From: Acanthamoeba castellanii str. Neff
Taxonomy: Eukaryota > Discosea > Longamoebia > Acanthamoebidae
Direction of reading: 5' to 3'
DNA length: 64,000 bases
Assembly (NCBI RefSeq): GCF_000313135.1
Contig: NW_004457676.1
Coordinates: 50,980 to 114,979, forward strand
In this document: positions 26,815-37,682 of the stretch, piece after piece
Layout of the letters: every line of letters begins with the position of its first letter
How positions within the stretch are numbered: the stretch's first letter is position 1
The notes under the pieces: generated by a model
Told to the model about the DNA's origin: nothing
The model's database searches: none
The model's input: only the letters and a program-made list of their open reading frames with translations
Position numbers and translations under genes: made by a program

Positions 26815-28392
26815 AGTCGTGGTGGTCTTCAGGTGATGTCAGCTGGGGCTACCGCGTTATCATCACGGCCACCGAGACCCAGATAGGTGCGCCACCTCTT
26901 TCAAAGTGTTTGGTGGTGTAAGTGCCCTTCATACAAGTGACGACCCGCTCATAGATGTTCTTTTCTTGTTTTCGTTTGCTCTGCTCTCCAGCCTATGCGG
27001 GCGACATCACACAGATCGTGACCGACTGGGAGGTCTTACAGAAACTCGTGAGGTATCGCTTCCTTCTCACCACACCAGAACCCTTGGGCCTTCCCTTCTT
27101 CTCGTAGAGATGACAGCGCTCACGCCACGCCACAAACAGTGAGGAGCCGCCCTTGGACCCCGAATCATCCCCCGCGGCAAGCGCAGAGGTCATCGAGCGC
27201 ATGCTGCAGCGGCGCTGGGACGAGAAGCAGGGCGGCAAGGAGAAACAGGACGGCGCCGAGAGCCAAAGCGGAAAGGAGAAGGAAAAGGAGGCCATCGTCA
27301 CCGATAGCAGCAGCAGCAGCTCCTCCTCCAATACGCTCAGCGCCGAGGTGAAGCCCACTTTCGAGAAGCGGTCCAGCAGCCGCATCTTCTTTAGGTCGGG
27401 CTCGACCTCCAACGCGATCAAGCGGTTGGCAGTGGGCGCCAGCGAGAGCTCGCCCTTCCCCGGCATTCCGCTCCACCGCGAGGACCAGCCCTCTCCGCGG
27501 CTCGGTGGCGGCCCCAACTCGCCGCGCGCTCGGGCGGCCACAACCATAGAATCGCCCCGGTCAGCCGCCATGGGGAGAAGCCGAGACGAGGAATCGACCA
27601 CGAAGCCGATTCCCGAGGCGGCCTCGGCGCAGAACGACCAGAGCGGGCGCGAGCGGGAGATGCGAGAGAAGTATGAGCGCAGCTTGAATGCCCTTAAGGA
27701 CAAGGTCGCCGCGCCCCAACACGACGACGTACGTAGGGCCCTTTCTTGTGGCCCGAGTCTTCACGTTCTTGGTTGGGCCAACCAACCTCACATTCACGTG
27801 AATTTGTACGCGTGCGTGCGGGCCGATCAGCACTATCGGGTGTACGTCGACTGCATCAACAGCATTTTGCACGAGCTGCAGGCGGTGAAGAACATCAACG
27901 GCAAGGGATCGCCGGACGAGGTCCAGACGACGGTCGAGGTGCTGTGTCAGCTCTCGAGGACGTCCCTCGACGCGGCGCGCATGCTCGTGGCTCAGCAGAA
28001 GGCCACCCGAGAGCGGGTCGGCGTGACGATGCAGGTGACGGCGGCGGAGGAAGAGGGCAGCAGCAGCCGACCGGCGACGGAAGACGAGCAACAGAAGGCC
28101 AAGGAGGGGCAGGGCGATGCGGAGGTGGGAAGCGGTGACACGGAGAAGGCGATGAACTCCTCCGCGGTTGACCCCAGCGAGCAGGCCAAGCAAGAGGTCG
28201 ACAAGAACAGCAGTGACGACGATGCCAAGAAGAGGCTGCAGCGGTGCGTGGAGCTCTTTACGGCGGCCAACAAGAGCCTGGCGTCGGTACGCTTCTCTTC
28301 TCTCTCTCTCTCTTTGCACGAGCTCCACTCATCTCACTGACGCCCAACCCATTCAGATGACGCAACCACCGAGTGATGTGGCCCAAGAGTGA
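26815..28392 (+). CDS. Unknown protein with CUB-like strand and helical C-terminus (5' end unresolved)
   Basis: The first confident exon reads GKSWWSSGDVSWGYRVIITATE, which resembles the last strands of CUB-like beta domains where a W-G-Y/F-R/K-x-V/F strand closes the fold. Phase-matched introns then join AYAGDITQIVTDWEVLQKLV and SEEPPLDPESSP. A long disordered stretch follows, rich in Lys/Glu, then Ser (S8 run), Pro and Arg, before a helical region: MREKYERSLNALKDKV, intron, HYRVYVDCINSILHELQ, VLCQLSRTSLDAARMLVAQQ. The last exon after a CT-repeat intron gives MTQPPSDVAQE and a stop at 28392. No family is recognised for the helical part. The start codon was not determined, so the 5' coordinate is a minimum. 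Confidence 0.5.
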
Positions 28393-28803
28393 AGGGGAAG
28401 TAGCGAAGTGGGACGAAAACAAGCCATTTGTATATATTTTTACATTCATCAGACTGGTGAGCTGCAGAAGCTCCTCCTACACACCGGTTCAGCCCCTTTC
28501 TGGGCCGTAGTACTCCTTCCATGGTAAGATGATCATTTTCGCTGCTGGTTGGCTCCGCACTCAGCCACTGGGTTCATTTGAATTTCGCCAGAATGCCGTG
28601 CGAAACAAGTGTGGACATGTAAGCCCACGCCAGCGGCGGTGAGCCAACAAAAGGCTACGTTCAGCCTTCGTTCTGCTTTTACACAACACAGCACTACCAG
28701 CACAACACATCACCCACTTCAAGGTACCCCTCGCAAGGAGAGTTGCTGAAGAGGACAGGCAGCTCACTGGATATACTTTGTTTTTTTCCCCACGCCTTGC
28801 GTA
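28393..28803. other. Intergenic region, possible 5'-UTR intron
   Basis: No coding sequence was recognised. The DUF3339 start codon is immediately preceded by a pyrimidine-rich tract ending ttgcgtag, an excellent 3' splice site, so the gene may have a non-coding first exon in this interval. Confidence 0.4.
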
Positions 28804-29098
28804 GATGAACTACGACGACTCTGAGGAACCCATCTTCAACCGCAACCTCGTGGTGCCCACCCTCCTCTTCGGCATCCTCTCTCCCGGTCTCCTCCTCACC
28901 CTCCCCGCCGAGTCTCGCGGCTTCTGGCTCTCTGGTACCCTCCCCCTTCCTCTTTCTCCTTCGCTAGAGCCTACTTCTGACTGAGTGCGCACAGGCCAAA
29001 CCTCGACCCGAGCGATCGTGGCCCACACCATCGTGTTCGGCGCCGTGCTGGCCCTCGTCCGCAGCCTGTGGCCCAGCAAGAAGACCACCTCCAAGTAG
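28804..29098 (+). CDS. DUF3339 small two-span membrane protein
   Basis: Two exons encode about 78 residues. Exon 1 (MNYDDSEEPIFNRNLVVP) contains a hydrophobic span with the family hallmark LLFGILSPGLLLTLPAESRG. Exon 2 begins SGQTSTRAIVAHTIVFGAVLALV, the second span, and ends in a basic tail WPSKKTTSK. The LSPGLL..LP signature, the (S/T)xxxxxVHT start of the second span and the size fit DUF3339, known mainly from plants and some protists. Its role is unknown. The junction splits a Gly codon (TCTG / GC). A poly(A) signal follows at 29188. Confidence 0.75.
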
Positions 29099-29187
29099 GC
29101 TAAGCACTTATCAGCCCCCTGTGGGGGACGCCTGCAGCTACGGGAGACCTGGAGCCGCGAGTCGTTGCTATGCCTGCTGGGTGTGAG

Positions 29188-29193
29188 AATAAA
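29188..29193 (+). terminator. AATAAA poly(A) signal of the DUF3339 gene
   Basis: A canonical AATAAA lies 90 bases after the stop codon, just short of the convergent peroxiredoxin gene end. Confidence 0.5.
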
Positions 29194-29223
29194 CAAACAA
29201 AACAAATCAACATGTTGATGGCT

Positions 29224-30263
29224 TTATTGGTCCATGTCCGTGTTGAAGTACTCCTTGCTCCCGACGGGGTCCGCTTTGATGGTCGCGTTGCCTGATGAAG
29301 GGGGGAGGGGGTAAGAAAGAAGGCATGAGAGGGGAAAAGCGGTGCGCTAGGTAGGGTACCGGGTGTCCAGTTGACGGGACAGGCCTCGCCGTCGTGGGCG
29401 TCGGCGTACTGGAGGGCCTGCACCAGCCGCAGCACCTCGTCCACGCTCCGCCCGACGGCGTCGTCATTGACCAGCACCTCGCGCACCACGCCGGCGTCGG
29501 AGACAATCACCACCGCACGCTTCGAGTGCCCGCACTCCTCATCAAAGACGCCGAAGCTCTTGGAGAGGGCGTGAGTGAGATCGCTGACGAGCGGCAAGAC
29601 GAAGGGCTTCTGGTGGTCGCCCACGGGTGCGAGGCCGCCAGCATTGCGGGGCGTGCGCAGCCACGCCAGGTGCGTGTACTTGGAGTCTACCGAGACGCCC
29701 ACCACGTCGCACTTGATCTGTGTTGGCAGTGCAGTGTGAGGCGCGTGCGTGGTGTGGCAGGCCTGACGGTAAGGGCAAGAAGGAAGTGGCACCGCGTCGA
29801 AGTCATCGAGGCGGTCGCTGAAGCCGATGAGCTCGGTGGGACACACGAAGGTGAAGTCAAGTGGGTAGAACACGAGCACCGAGTAGCGACCTGGGGGACG
29901 TACGAGAAGATTAATCTTCAAGCGGCATACACCTCGCATGGAACGGTGGTTATGGAGGGATGTGCACAGTGTGGTGGGCGAGATGATTTATCAGCACAGG
30001 TCTAATTGAGAGAAAATTGATCGCAATCCCCAACCTTTGTGGCGCGACTCGGCGAGCCGCCAGGTGGTAAGTGTGCCTCCGCTGGACACAGCATCTGCCG
30101 ACATGCCGAGAGGAACCTTCGAATGCATGTCCAGCTTCGCGTCCGCTGTTGGTCGATGCGTCTCCTCTACTTCAGATCTTTGCCGTTTCTTTTGCTGCTG
30201 CGCCTCTAGAACCGTGGCGGAGGCGGTCGTCACCTCGGCATCTTCGTCACGCCTCCTCTTCAT
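29224..30263 (-). CDS. 2-Cys peroxiredoxin with NLS-like N-terminal extension
   Basis: The ATG at 30263 begins MKRRRDEDAE, followed about 25 residues in by KKRQRSEVEE; together these resemble a bipartite nuclear localisation signal. The first exon ends ESRHKG and splices in phase to RYSVLVFYPLDFTFVCPTE, which carries the peroxidatic Cys. Later exons give VVGVSVDSKYTHLAW, LVSDLTHALSKSFGVFDEE, RAVVIVSDAGVVREVLVND (Arg of the active site) and EACPVNW with the resolving Cys, then KEYFNTDMDQ. This is a typical 2-Cys peroxiredoxin reducing H2O2 and organic peroxides. The strand before RYSVL is divergent from the usual PDF.A.A pattern. The TAA stop overlaps an AATAAA on the coding strand (29228-29223), so any poly(A) signal used there overlaps the stop codon. 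Confidence 0.85.
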
Positions 30264-30375
30264 TTTGCTCCTCGTCGATTCAAGATTAATTTAAAACAAA
30301 ATGACAACTTTTCCGCGCTCTTCTGGCTGTTGAACATTTTGGCGCGAAAGCCGATGTCCGCAAGAATTACATTTT

Positions 30376-33300
30376 TCATTTTCGCCGCACGATCATGGAG
30401 GTGGAGTGGACCTGCATCATGACGGCGCTGAGGTTGATGGCCTCGCTGATGTCCTTCATCCACGACTTGCGCTCGTTCTCCGACGAACAGGTGAACGTCT
30501 GCACGCAGGGTGGCGTGTCCGGCGCGGGATTGCGTTCGATGAGCTTGAACGTAACGTTGAGCCCCTCCTCAGCTTCTACAAACGTTTTAGGTCCGTCAGA
30601 ATGACGTCGTGTGTGGTGTGTGTGTGGTGTGTGTGGTGTGTGTGTTACCTTCTTCGAGGGATGGCGACGAGACGAAGACTTTGGAGAACGGGATGATGTC
30701 CTTGTACTCGTACTGAGGCGGCTTCTGCTCCGCGGGCTTTTGGCTGAGCCCCAGTCGGGTGAGGTTGGTTGTGAGCCGGTGGGTGTTCTTGAGCGAGGTC
30801 TTGATGAGGAACTCGTCGAACATGAACACGTAGCACTCCTTCCTCTTCTTGCCGTAGGTATCGTACAACAGGCCCTCCCGCAGGAAGACCCGACCCTTCA
30901 TGTGCTCCTCATCCAAAATCTGGTTTACACACAACACACGCGCAATATGAGGCGGTGACGTCGTGTGTGCTGTGTGTGGTGTGTGAAGTGTGTTTTGTGT
31001 GTCCACAGAACTGAAGGGGGTGAGGGCGTACTCGTGGAAGCTTGTGTTTGGGGGTGGAGAGGTGCGCCATGACGTGCTGGATTTTGCGCTTGTTGTCCTC
31101 GCGTCGCTTGGTCTCGTCGAGGAAGTTGAGCAACTCTTTGATCTTGTCCAGCGTGGTGACAAGCTCCCGGTAGTCCGAGTGGTTCGATGGCGTGTGCTTG
31201 GTGAGCGTCGAGAGCAGCATCTTGTGCCCGCGGAAAAAGAGAGTGCGTCAGCAAGCGATCGTCAGTCACGCCATCAGCTTCATCGATGGAGAGGTGATTC
31301 CCACCTCGTATCGTGGGATGCGCTGGATGGGCAGGATCAGGTGGAATCCCATATCGGCGCCACCGGCCGCAGCGCAGAATCTGAGCACGTGGGCCTGCAC
31401 GGAATGAGATGATTTGTCGTGTGGTCAATCTCTCCTGCGCTCTGTGTGCGCGAGGTCCAGGGGCCGTACTGAAAAGTCAACGTGCTGAGCGCGCAGCAGT
31501 TTGATTCGCTCGCGCATCATGTCGTAGTCGGTGATGTAGCGTTGGTACTCCTGCGGCCCCGTGTTGTGTTGTTCGTGTCGTCACTTCCTCCGCCAACAAA
31601 AACGAAAAGAAGCGTCCTGGTACCTGCTTCAGCTTGGGCAGGATGCGTTGGAAGAGGTCGCCCACCTTCTGGGACTGAGTGTCGCCGGACCATTGCGCCA
31701 TCCGCCCGTTGAGGTCAGCCCTGCAGGGTCCCCAGGGTCAGAGCCCACGACCACTGAGGTCCGTGACCAATGCGGGCGCCGTACAGGAATTCCTTGGATA
31801 GATCGACCAGGTTGGCCCAGCTCTCGAATTGCTTGGCCAGCAGGCGGTCGGAGTCGAGCAGCTCCTGTCCCCACCTGGCCTTCCGCAATGGCTCTATGAA
31901 CTGTCACACACGCGCAATCCATTACTCCACACGTAAGCATGGCTAGCCCGTGTGGGCGATAGTGCGTGCGGTGGTGTGTGCGCGTGTGCGAAGAATGATG
32001 ACCGTACGTCGGCGAGCACCATCTTGAGCTGGGTGCAGTACACAGTCTCGGTCGAAAGAATCTCGTTGATCACGTTCATGCGCATCTTTTCCTGCTTCTC
32101 GCGCTCCGCGCCCGTACTCTCGGTCAACGTCGGCGGCGACGAGAACGACCGATCACGCGTGATGCCGACCTCACCACTGAGCGCGCCGCGCGGGGACACG
32201 GGGCCGCTTCGCTGCGCCCAGTGCGAGTCCAGGTCGGCAGACGACGCCGAAGGCGTAGCCGGGCTAGCGTTGAGCGCGGAGGAGAGCGAGTCTACGAACA
32301 CGAGGATGCTGGCATCGATCAGCGCCCGCATTTTGTCGATATGCGCATTCACGGCCGAGTCCTGCTTGCCGATGTCAGCCTGCGTGACTGAGAGGAGTTG
32401 GTGCGAGAGACGCTTGAGCTCCACGCCCTCCTGTGGAATGAACCGAATGCGAGTTAAAAAATGATAAATATATAATCGCCAAAGCACTTCTTTTCCTCGT
32501 TCAAGGTGGTGGCACCACATACGTGAACCAGGCCGGCCGTTGCAGAGTACTCGCTGATGCTGTCGAGAGTGTTGAGCATGTCCTTGGCCGTTCGGATGAA
32601 CTCGTGCTTGTCGCCAGTGCGGGCCAGGCCTAGTGATCTTCGGAGTCAGTCACAACCCACTGCACCTGCCGCGTTGATGTGTGGTGGTAGTGTGAAGCTG
32701 TAAGCTTACCTGGCAGCTGAGACCCCATCGCGTGTGCCTTGGCGCAGAGGCTGCCGTAGGAGAGCGCGGGGGAGCTGTTCTTCTCCAGTTGGCGCTGGTT
32801 CTTGACGTTGAGGTTCCACGACTGCACGGTCATCACAAGTTCCTTCACCGACTCCGCCACAGCGGCGAAGTGCCCGTCCAATTCTGTGTTTAACGAAATG
32901 CGAAGAAGATGTCAGCTGTGGTCGTCGCACACTCGTGGCCAACGACGACGACGACAACCCACCGTCTATCTCCTTGGCGCTGGGTGGGCTGTCCCTGGCC
33001 AGAGTCACGATCGATGTCTTCACCGAGCGCTCCACAAGCGACGTCAAATCTGATATTCGTGGTGGAGAATCAGCACACCAAGTGCAGAAAGAGCGAAAAG
33101 CGAAGGACGAAGAGCGAAGAGCGAAGAGCGAAGAGAACGCTGCACCCTCGGTGAAGTTTTTGAAGTTGGCGAGGGACTTCTTGTGCTGGAGGTACAGGCG
33201 CATGTCCTTCTTGAGCTGCTCCTCCGTGCCGTACTTGTTGGCCGACGACTGCTTCTTGAGCTCCTGCGCCTTCTTTCGCAGCTCGCCGGCGTCCTTCGTC

Positions 33301-34097
33301 AGCCTGTCGCCCTTCTTCTGCCACTCTTCAGCCGAAAAGCCCACGCCCACGGCCGCGCCTGTCCACGCCACCGCCGCCTCCTTAAGCTCGAGGCACCCGC
33401 TCACCAGCTGCTGGCACTGGGCCAGCACCGACGTCACCACGCTGTGCCGCTGCGGCGGTGCCGGCAACGGCCGCGGCTGCAGCGCAGACCCTCGACCGCG
33501 CGGCGCCACCGCGGACCCTGAGCGCTGGGCCAGCAGCACGCCCTTGCGCGTCGACGGCGGCGGTGGCGGCGGCGTCCGCTTCGGCGACGACGACGGCGAA
33601 GTGGAAGTGGAAGTGGACGGCGAGGACGATGGCGATGGCGATGCTGGCGATGACGATGATGAAGTGGAGGAGGGATTGGGGATGCGTTCGACGCGGTGGC
33701 GCGGGAAGCGGCCACGGCGGCAGCTGCCGGTGAGGATGTGGCCCTCGCACCAGTCGCCCGGCCCGAGCCGCACCACCTGCAGCACGTCGCCCCGCCGGAG
33801 CGACAGCTCGCCCTCGGCCCGCGCTGCGTAGTCCGCCACCGCGCGGCAGTAGTACTCGTGGCACACCTCCACCACCACCTCGAACGCCGCCTGCGTGGCC
33901 GCGGTGGGCCGCTGCGGGGTACTGGGCTTGGTGGTGGTGGCGCGTACGGTGCCGCCGCCGGCCCGCACGCTCTGGCGGCCGAGGGAGAAGGGGGGGAAGA
34001 CGGTGGTCACTGACCCCGACGGCGCGAGCACGTCTTCGAAACGCCGACGTCGCTGCTCCACCATCCCCTTCGTTGACGAAGGAGGCTCCATCTCCAT
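30376..34097 (-). CDS. SH3-DH-PH Rho guanine nucleotide exchange factor
   Basis: The ATG at 34097 opens MEMEPPSSTKGMVEQ. An SH3 domain follows at about residues 80-135 (CRAVADYAARAEGELSLRRGD, LGPGDWCEGH, RRGRFPRHRVERI). Next are a Ser/Pro-rich linker with P6 and a helical region (KKGDRLTKDAGELRKKAQEL, YLQHKKSLANFKNF) that may be BAR-like. After several exons a DH domain starts at RMNVINEILSTETVYCTQL. It continues with FIEPLRKARWGQELL, VGDLFQRILPKLKQ and FHLILPIQRIPRYEMLL (the conserved CR3 helix), and ends TLDKIKELLNFLDETKR. A PH domain follows (GRVFLREGLLYDTYGKKRKECYVFMFDEFL, then SENERKSWMKDISEAI). It should activate Rho/Rac GTPases at membranes. Most introns are short and contain TGTG repeats. 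Confidence 0.85.
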
Positions 34098-34310
34098 CAA
34101 TGAATGTTTTTCTCCTCTTGCGAATCAAGGTGACCACCTCTCGTCGTCACGTAACTAACCTTCTTTGTTGCTGTTGTCGCACAGTAAATTAATTGGGACA
34201 CAATTTAAATAAGAAATACATTTACAATTTCTAATAAATAATAATTCTTTTCTCTTTGTGCTCTTATCTTTTTCTGTACAATATTTATTTTAAAAAAAGC
34301 CGCGGCAAGA

Positions 34311-34889
34311 TCACTGTACGCCGACCAGCTTGATGGTAAAGGCGGTCTGGACCTGAAGGAGCGGAGGCAGATGGGCGATTTCGGGCAGGACGATGGCGAG
34401 GGTGTTGCCGTTCAGCTTCCACGCGAGGTTGCCACGGTAGCCCAGCAACTGGGCTACCATGTTGGGCGACTGCGGCACGACCTGGGTCAGGCGCAGTACG
34501 CTCTCCGCGGGCCACGCGTAGAAGATGGCGTAGGCCGTGCTGTTCGACCACTTGGGCGCCGTGTACCAGACCGAGGAGGCCGTATCGTTCTGTGACCTCC
34601 ACGGCTTGGTCGCGTAGATGGCCTCGCCGTTGAAGTCCAGCCAGGTCCCGATCTGCAGTAGGCGCTCCTCGTAGACCGGCGTGATGATTCCGTCACTTCG
34701 AGTGCGCGTTGCATTTGCGTCGGGTCAGTACGAAGCCCATACAAGCTCACACAAGAGGGCAAGGGGAGCAAACCTGGTGGGACCCACGTTGAGCAGGAAG
34801 TTTCCGTTGCAGGCGACGGTGGAGATCAGCTCCTGCAAGAGCTGGTCGATGGTCTGGTAGTCGCCTATGCCTCCATTGCGCGCATAGCC

Positions 34890-34959
<70 letters not shown>

Positions 34960-36514
34960 AAACTGATGAGAGACACCTTCGCTTCGCTTCAAGTCCAGTC
35001 CGCTGCGTGAGGGTTGGTGTGCAGTCAGTACCAGGTGCGGGAGTCGATGGTGAAGCAGTTCTCCCACTTGTGCTCCTGCAGCACGCCCGGGTTGTAGCGA
35101 TCCGTGCAGGTCCAGTAGCCACCGTGCTTGCAGCTGTCGTCCTTGCCCCATCTGTCGTTGGTCACCACCGTGTCGCGGACCGGGCTGTCGTTGTAGAGCC
35201 ATGCCAGGAACTCCTTCGACTTCCAATAGGTGTCGTACATCTCCCAGTCGCCATCGGCCCAGATCTTGAACGCGAGCCGATGAAGCATCAAGTTCAGACC
35301 AAGGACCGTAGAAGTAGTGGTAGGGTTGGGTTGAGTGCGGTGCGTACGATTTCGGGCTTGTAACGGTTTACGATGTCGTGCAGCTGGGGCTGTAGGATGG
35401 TATCCACGTAGACCGTGGTGCTGCCGTTGTTGCTCCTGTCCGTCACATAGAGGGGATTGAACCACTCAAAAAGGCTGTGCCGCAGACGCTGCGTTAGACA
35501 GCGTCCAGTGTTCCCTCCAAAGTGCCGCAGTTACCTGTGGTAGAGCCCCATTCGCAGGCCGCCTGCCCTCACGGCCTCAGTCACGAGGCCGACGTTGTCC
35601 TGGCCGGGACCTGCGCAAGCACTCAAGCAACAAATGACCGTCAGCGGCCGGTCGACCGCACGAGGAATCGCAAAGGAATGCAGTGACACGTACCGACATC
35701 GGCGCTGTTCCAGTTCCAGGATTGAGGCGACGGCCAATTGGTGAAGCCCTCGTGGTGCTGCACCGCGCACCGGTTTGAGGCATGAGAACAACAAAAGGAA
35801 CCAACTGGGGAGTCCAGGTGCGATGGACTGACGGAAGGAAATGCACCTTGCTGGTGAGCACCACATACTTGGCGCCGCTCTTCTTGAAGAGGTTGGCCCA
35901 CCTGGCCGCGTCGAAGAGCTCAGCACTGAACCCCTTCGCAAAGTCTGTGCGTGGACCGGTCACCCATCAGACCAGCTGCTCCAGCCAAGGTCGAAACTGA
36001 AACCACAAGTTCCCACCACCCAGCACGTACCGGCGTACTTAAAGTTAGGGCCGTACGTCTTGTTGTGGAACTCCTGGATGCACCCGTTGCCGGCGCCCGT
36101 CTCCAGTCCATTCCTGAGCACCTTCCGCCGTAAGTTGTGGGGTCACAGCACACCTCGTGAGAGGCAGAAATAAAAGGAACAAATACTAAGGACAGGGAGG
36201 AGGGCCACGCACCAGTACCACTCGGCAGCCACGCCACCGCACGAGTAGCTGGGCACGCTGAACACGCCCCAGTGGATGAAGATGCCAAACTTGGAGTCGT
36301 CGTACCTGGAGTAGCGAGGAGCAGCAGAACAGAGGCGTATGGGCACCACATGTGAAGAAGAACGGAATGAAGCAGGGTTGTGTGCAAGAGAGCATGTGTA
36401 CCAGGAGGGTAAGGGGCGGGCGTCGAGGGAGCCCCAGGTCGGTTGGTACCGCGCCAAACACACCAGAGGCAGACCTACGGTGACCAGCACCACCAGCAAG
36501 CGCCACGACGCCAT
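34311..36514 (-). CDS. Alpha-L-fucosidase, GH29, secreted
   Basis: The ATG at 36514 opens a signal peptide ([21 protein letters not shown]) followed by [17 protein letters not shown]29 landmarks come in order: [89 protein letters not shown], and IWADGDWEM, whose Asp is the expected nucleophile. A late exon has [22 protein letters not shown], the family signature NGNLLLNVGP, then [19 protein letters not shown]. The C-terminal beta domain ends FTIKLVGVQ at 34311. It hydrolyses alpha-L-fucosides, probably in lysosome-like compartments or the medium. Around ten short introns are present, and one carries a long TG repeat beside its 3' end (as CA in the transcript). A coding-strand AATAAA lies about 25 bases past the stop. 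Confidence 0.88.
34892..34957. repeat. (TG)n microsatellite in fucosidase intron
   Basis: An uninterrupted run of about 33 TG units abuts the 3' splice site of a fucosidase intron. On the transcript strand it reads CA repeats ending directly before the acceptor ahead of the exon [12 protein letters not shown]. Confidence 0.9.
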
Positions 36515-36556
36515 GAGCTTTGGTCGCTTCTTGTCTTTTCAGAAAACAGAGAAATA

Positions 36557-36631
36557 GGGGCGTCAAGGACTTGAACCCTGGGAGTACGAGGAGCCAGACT
36601 CCCTGTAGACCGTCAACGATCGACCCACCCC
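36557..36631 (-). tRNA. tRNA-like sequence, possible tRNA-Gln (CTG anticodon)
   Basis: The minus strand folds as a 75-nt cloverleaf. The acceptor GGGGTGG pairs with ACGCCCC (six of seven pairs). A D stem GATC/GGTC encloses a short loop. The anticodon arm GGGA/TCCT has a 7-nt loop GTCTGGC, giving anticodon CTG after T33. A T arm CAGGG/CCTTG encloses TTCAAGT. The T-loop region GGTTCAAGTCC matches the pol III B box, and a TTTT lies about 15 bases past the 3' end. Against a functional gene: position 8 is G, the D loop is short and lacks a clear GG, and the A box is poor. It may be a degenerate copy. It lies between the divergent fucosidase and orphan genes. Confidence 0.45.
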
Positions 36632-36747
36632 TGCTCCTGCGCGCAACTAAGAGGAGGAAAGATGGGAGTCCCCAACGTCTTTCTGCGAAGAAGACAAGCT
36701 GGGGTTTTGCCGTTCACTTATTGAATGATCGGCAACGAAACTTGTTG

Positions 36748-37566
36748 ATGGAGAGGAGAGGAGAGGATGGGGCTGAGCTGCTGCCCCGGTGGGCCGAGGA
36801 GGAGCGGCGGGTGCAGGGACGATACAGCGCGCTACGGCGGCGCAGGAGGGTGGACCGGCTGGTGGGGCTGAGCGCAGAGGTCATCGGGCGGCACCTGGAC
36901 GACGTGGAGAGCTTCGAGGGGGTGGGCGAGGAGCTGGTGATGCTCGTATGGCTCCACTTCCTCCACCAACCCCGCCACCCTCCCGATCATCATGAAGATG
37001 AAACCCACAACCACCAGCCGCCCGCGACCGTCGACGAGTTGTCCCAGCAGACCAGGGGGGTGGTCCTACACGGGCTGGCGGCCGATCTGTGGCCGTGGGC
37101 CGAAGACTTGCTGGCCTTCACCTTCATGAACGTGGAGGGCTTCAGCGAAGAGCGGCTCGTGCCGCTGCTCGTGGTGGCCCAGCCGATCGTCAACAACACG
37201 CCGCTGGTGGGCGGCCGGGAGGGGCGGCCGTCGCGGGTGATGCTGACGCCCGACGAGGCGGAGCGGGTGTTCAAGCGCTTCAAGAAGAGTGCGATCGCCT
37301 ACTTCTTCTGCGGCGGAGGGACAAAGGGGAAGAAGAAGAACAAGAACAAAAGCGTAGAAGAAAACGAGGCAAAGAAGGAGAGGGACCTGTTCAAGAAGGC
37401 GAAGAAGAGGCACCTCTACCATACCGACAAGTGGCAGATCAGGGAGGACCGACGCGACCAGCTGCTGACCCTCATCGGCACCGACAGGATGGACATCTAC
37501 TCTCATGTACTCCGCTGCGCCCACCTCTCCCAGGGTGGCGGACTGGCCACACTTGGCCGTTTTTGA
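36748..37566 (+). CDS. Orphan single-exon protein, 272 aa
   Basis: One uninterrupted exon from the ATG at 36748 (MERRGEDGAELLPRWAEEE) to a stop at 37566. Visible features are an Arg-rich helix (YSALRRRRRVDRLVGL), a hydrophobic helical core (FEGVGEELVMLVWLHFLHQP), a His-rich loop (PPDHHEDETHNH), and a second helical block (LHGLAADLWPWAEDLLAFTF). A hydrophobic strand (LVPLLVVAQPIVNNTPLV) is followed by a Lys/Glu-rich basic tail (KGKKKNKNKSVEENEAKK). The tail could bind nucleic acid or direct nuclear entry. I recognise no family. Lack of introns is notable among these intron-rich neighbours. It converges on the 2OG oxygenase gene, with stops 117 bp apart. Confidence 0.6.
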   Translation: MERRGEDGAELLPRWAEEERRVQGRYSALRRRRRVDRLVGLSAEVIGRHLDDVESFEGVGEELVMLVWLHFLHQPRHPPDHHEDETHNHQPPATVDELSQQTRGVVLHGLAADLWPWAEDLLAFTFMNVEGFSEERLVPLLVVAQPIVNNTPLVGGREGRPSRVMLTPDEAERVFKRFKKSAIAYFFCGGGTKGKKKNKNKSVEENEAKKERDLFKKAKKRHLYHTDKWQIREDRRDQLLTLIGTDRMDIYSHVLRCAHLSQGGGLATLGRF

Positions 37567-37682
37567 ACATGTACCACTACTACCCTAGCTCGTGTGGGTC
37601 GCGGTTGATGGTCGGTGGTCGATGCTCTTTATGTGTGCCGGTGTTCCTCGAGGACAACTTGACCAGAGAAGAGTGCATCGCA

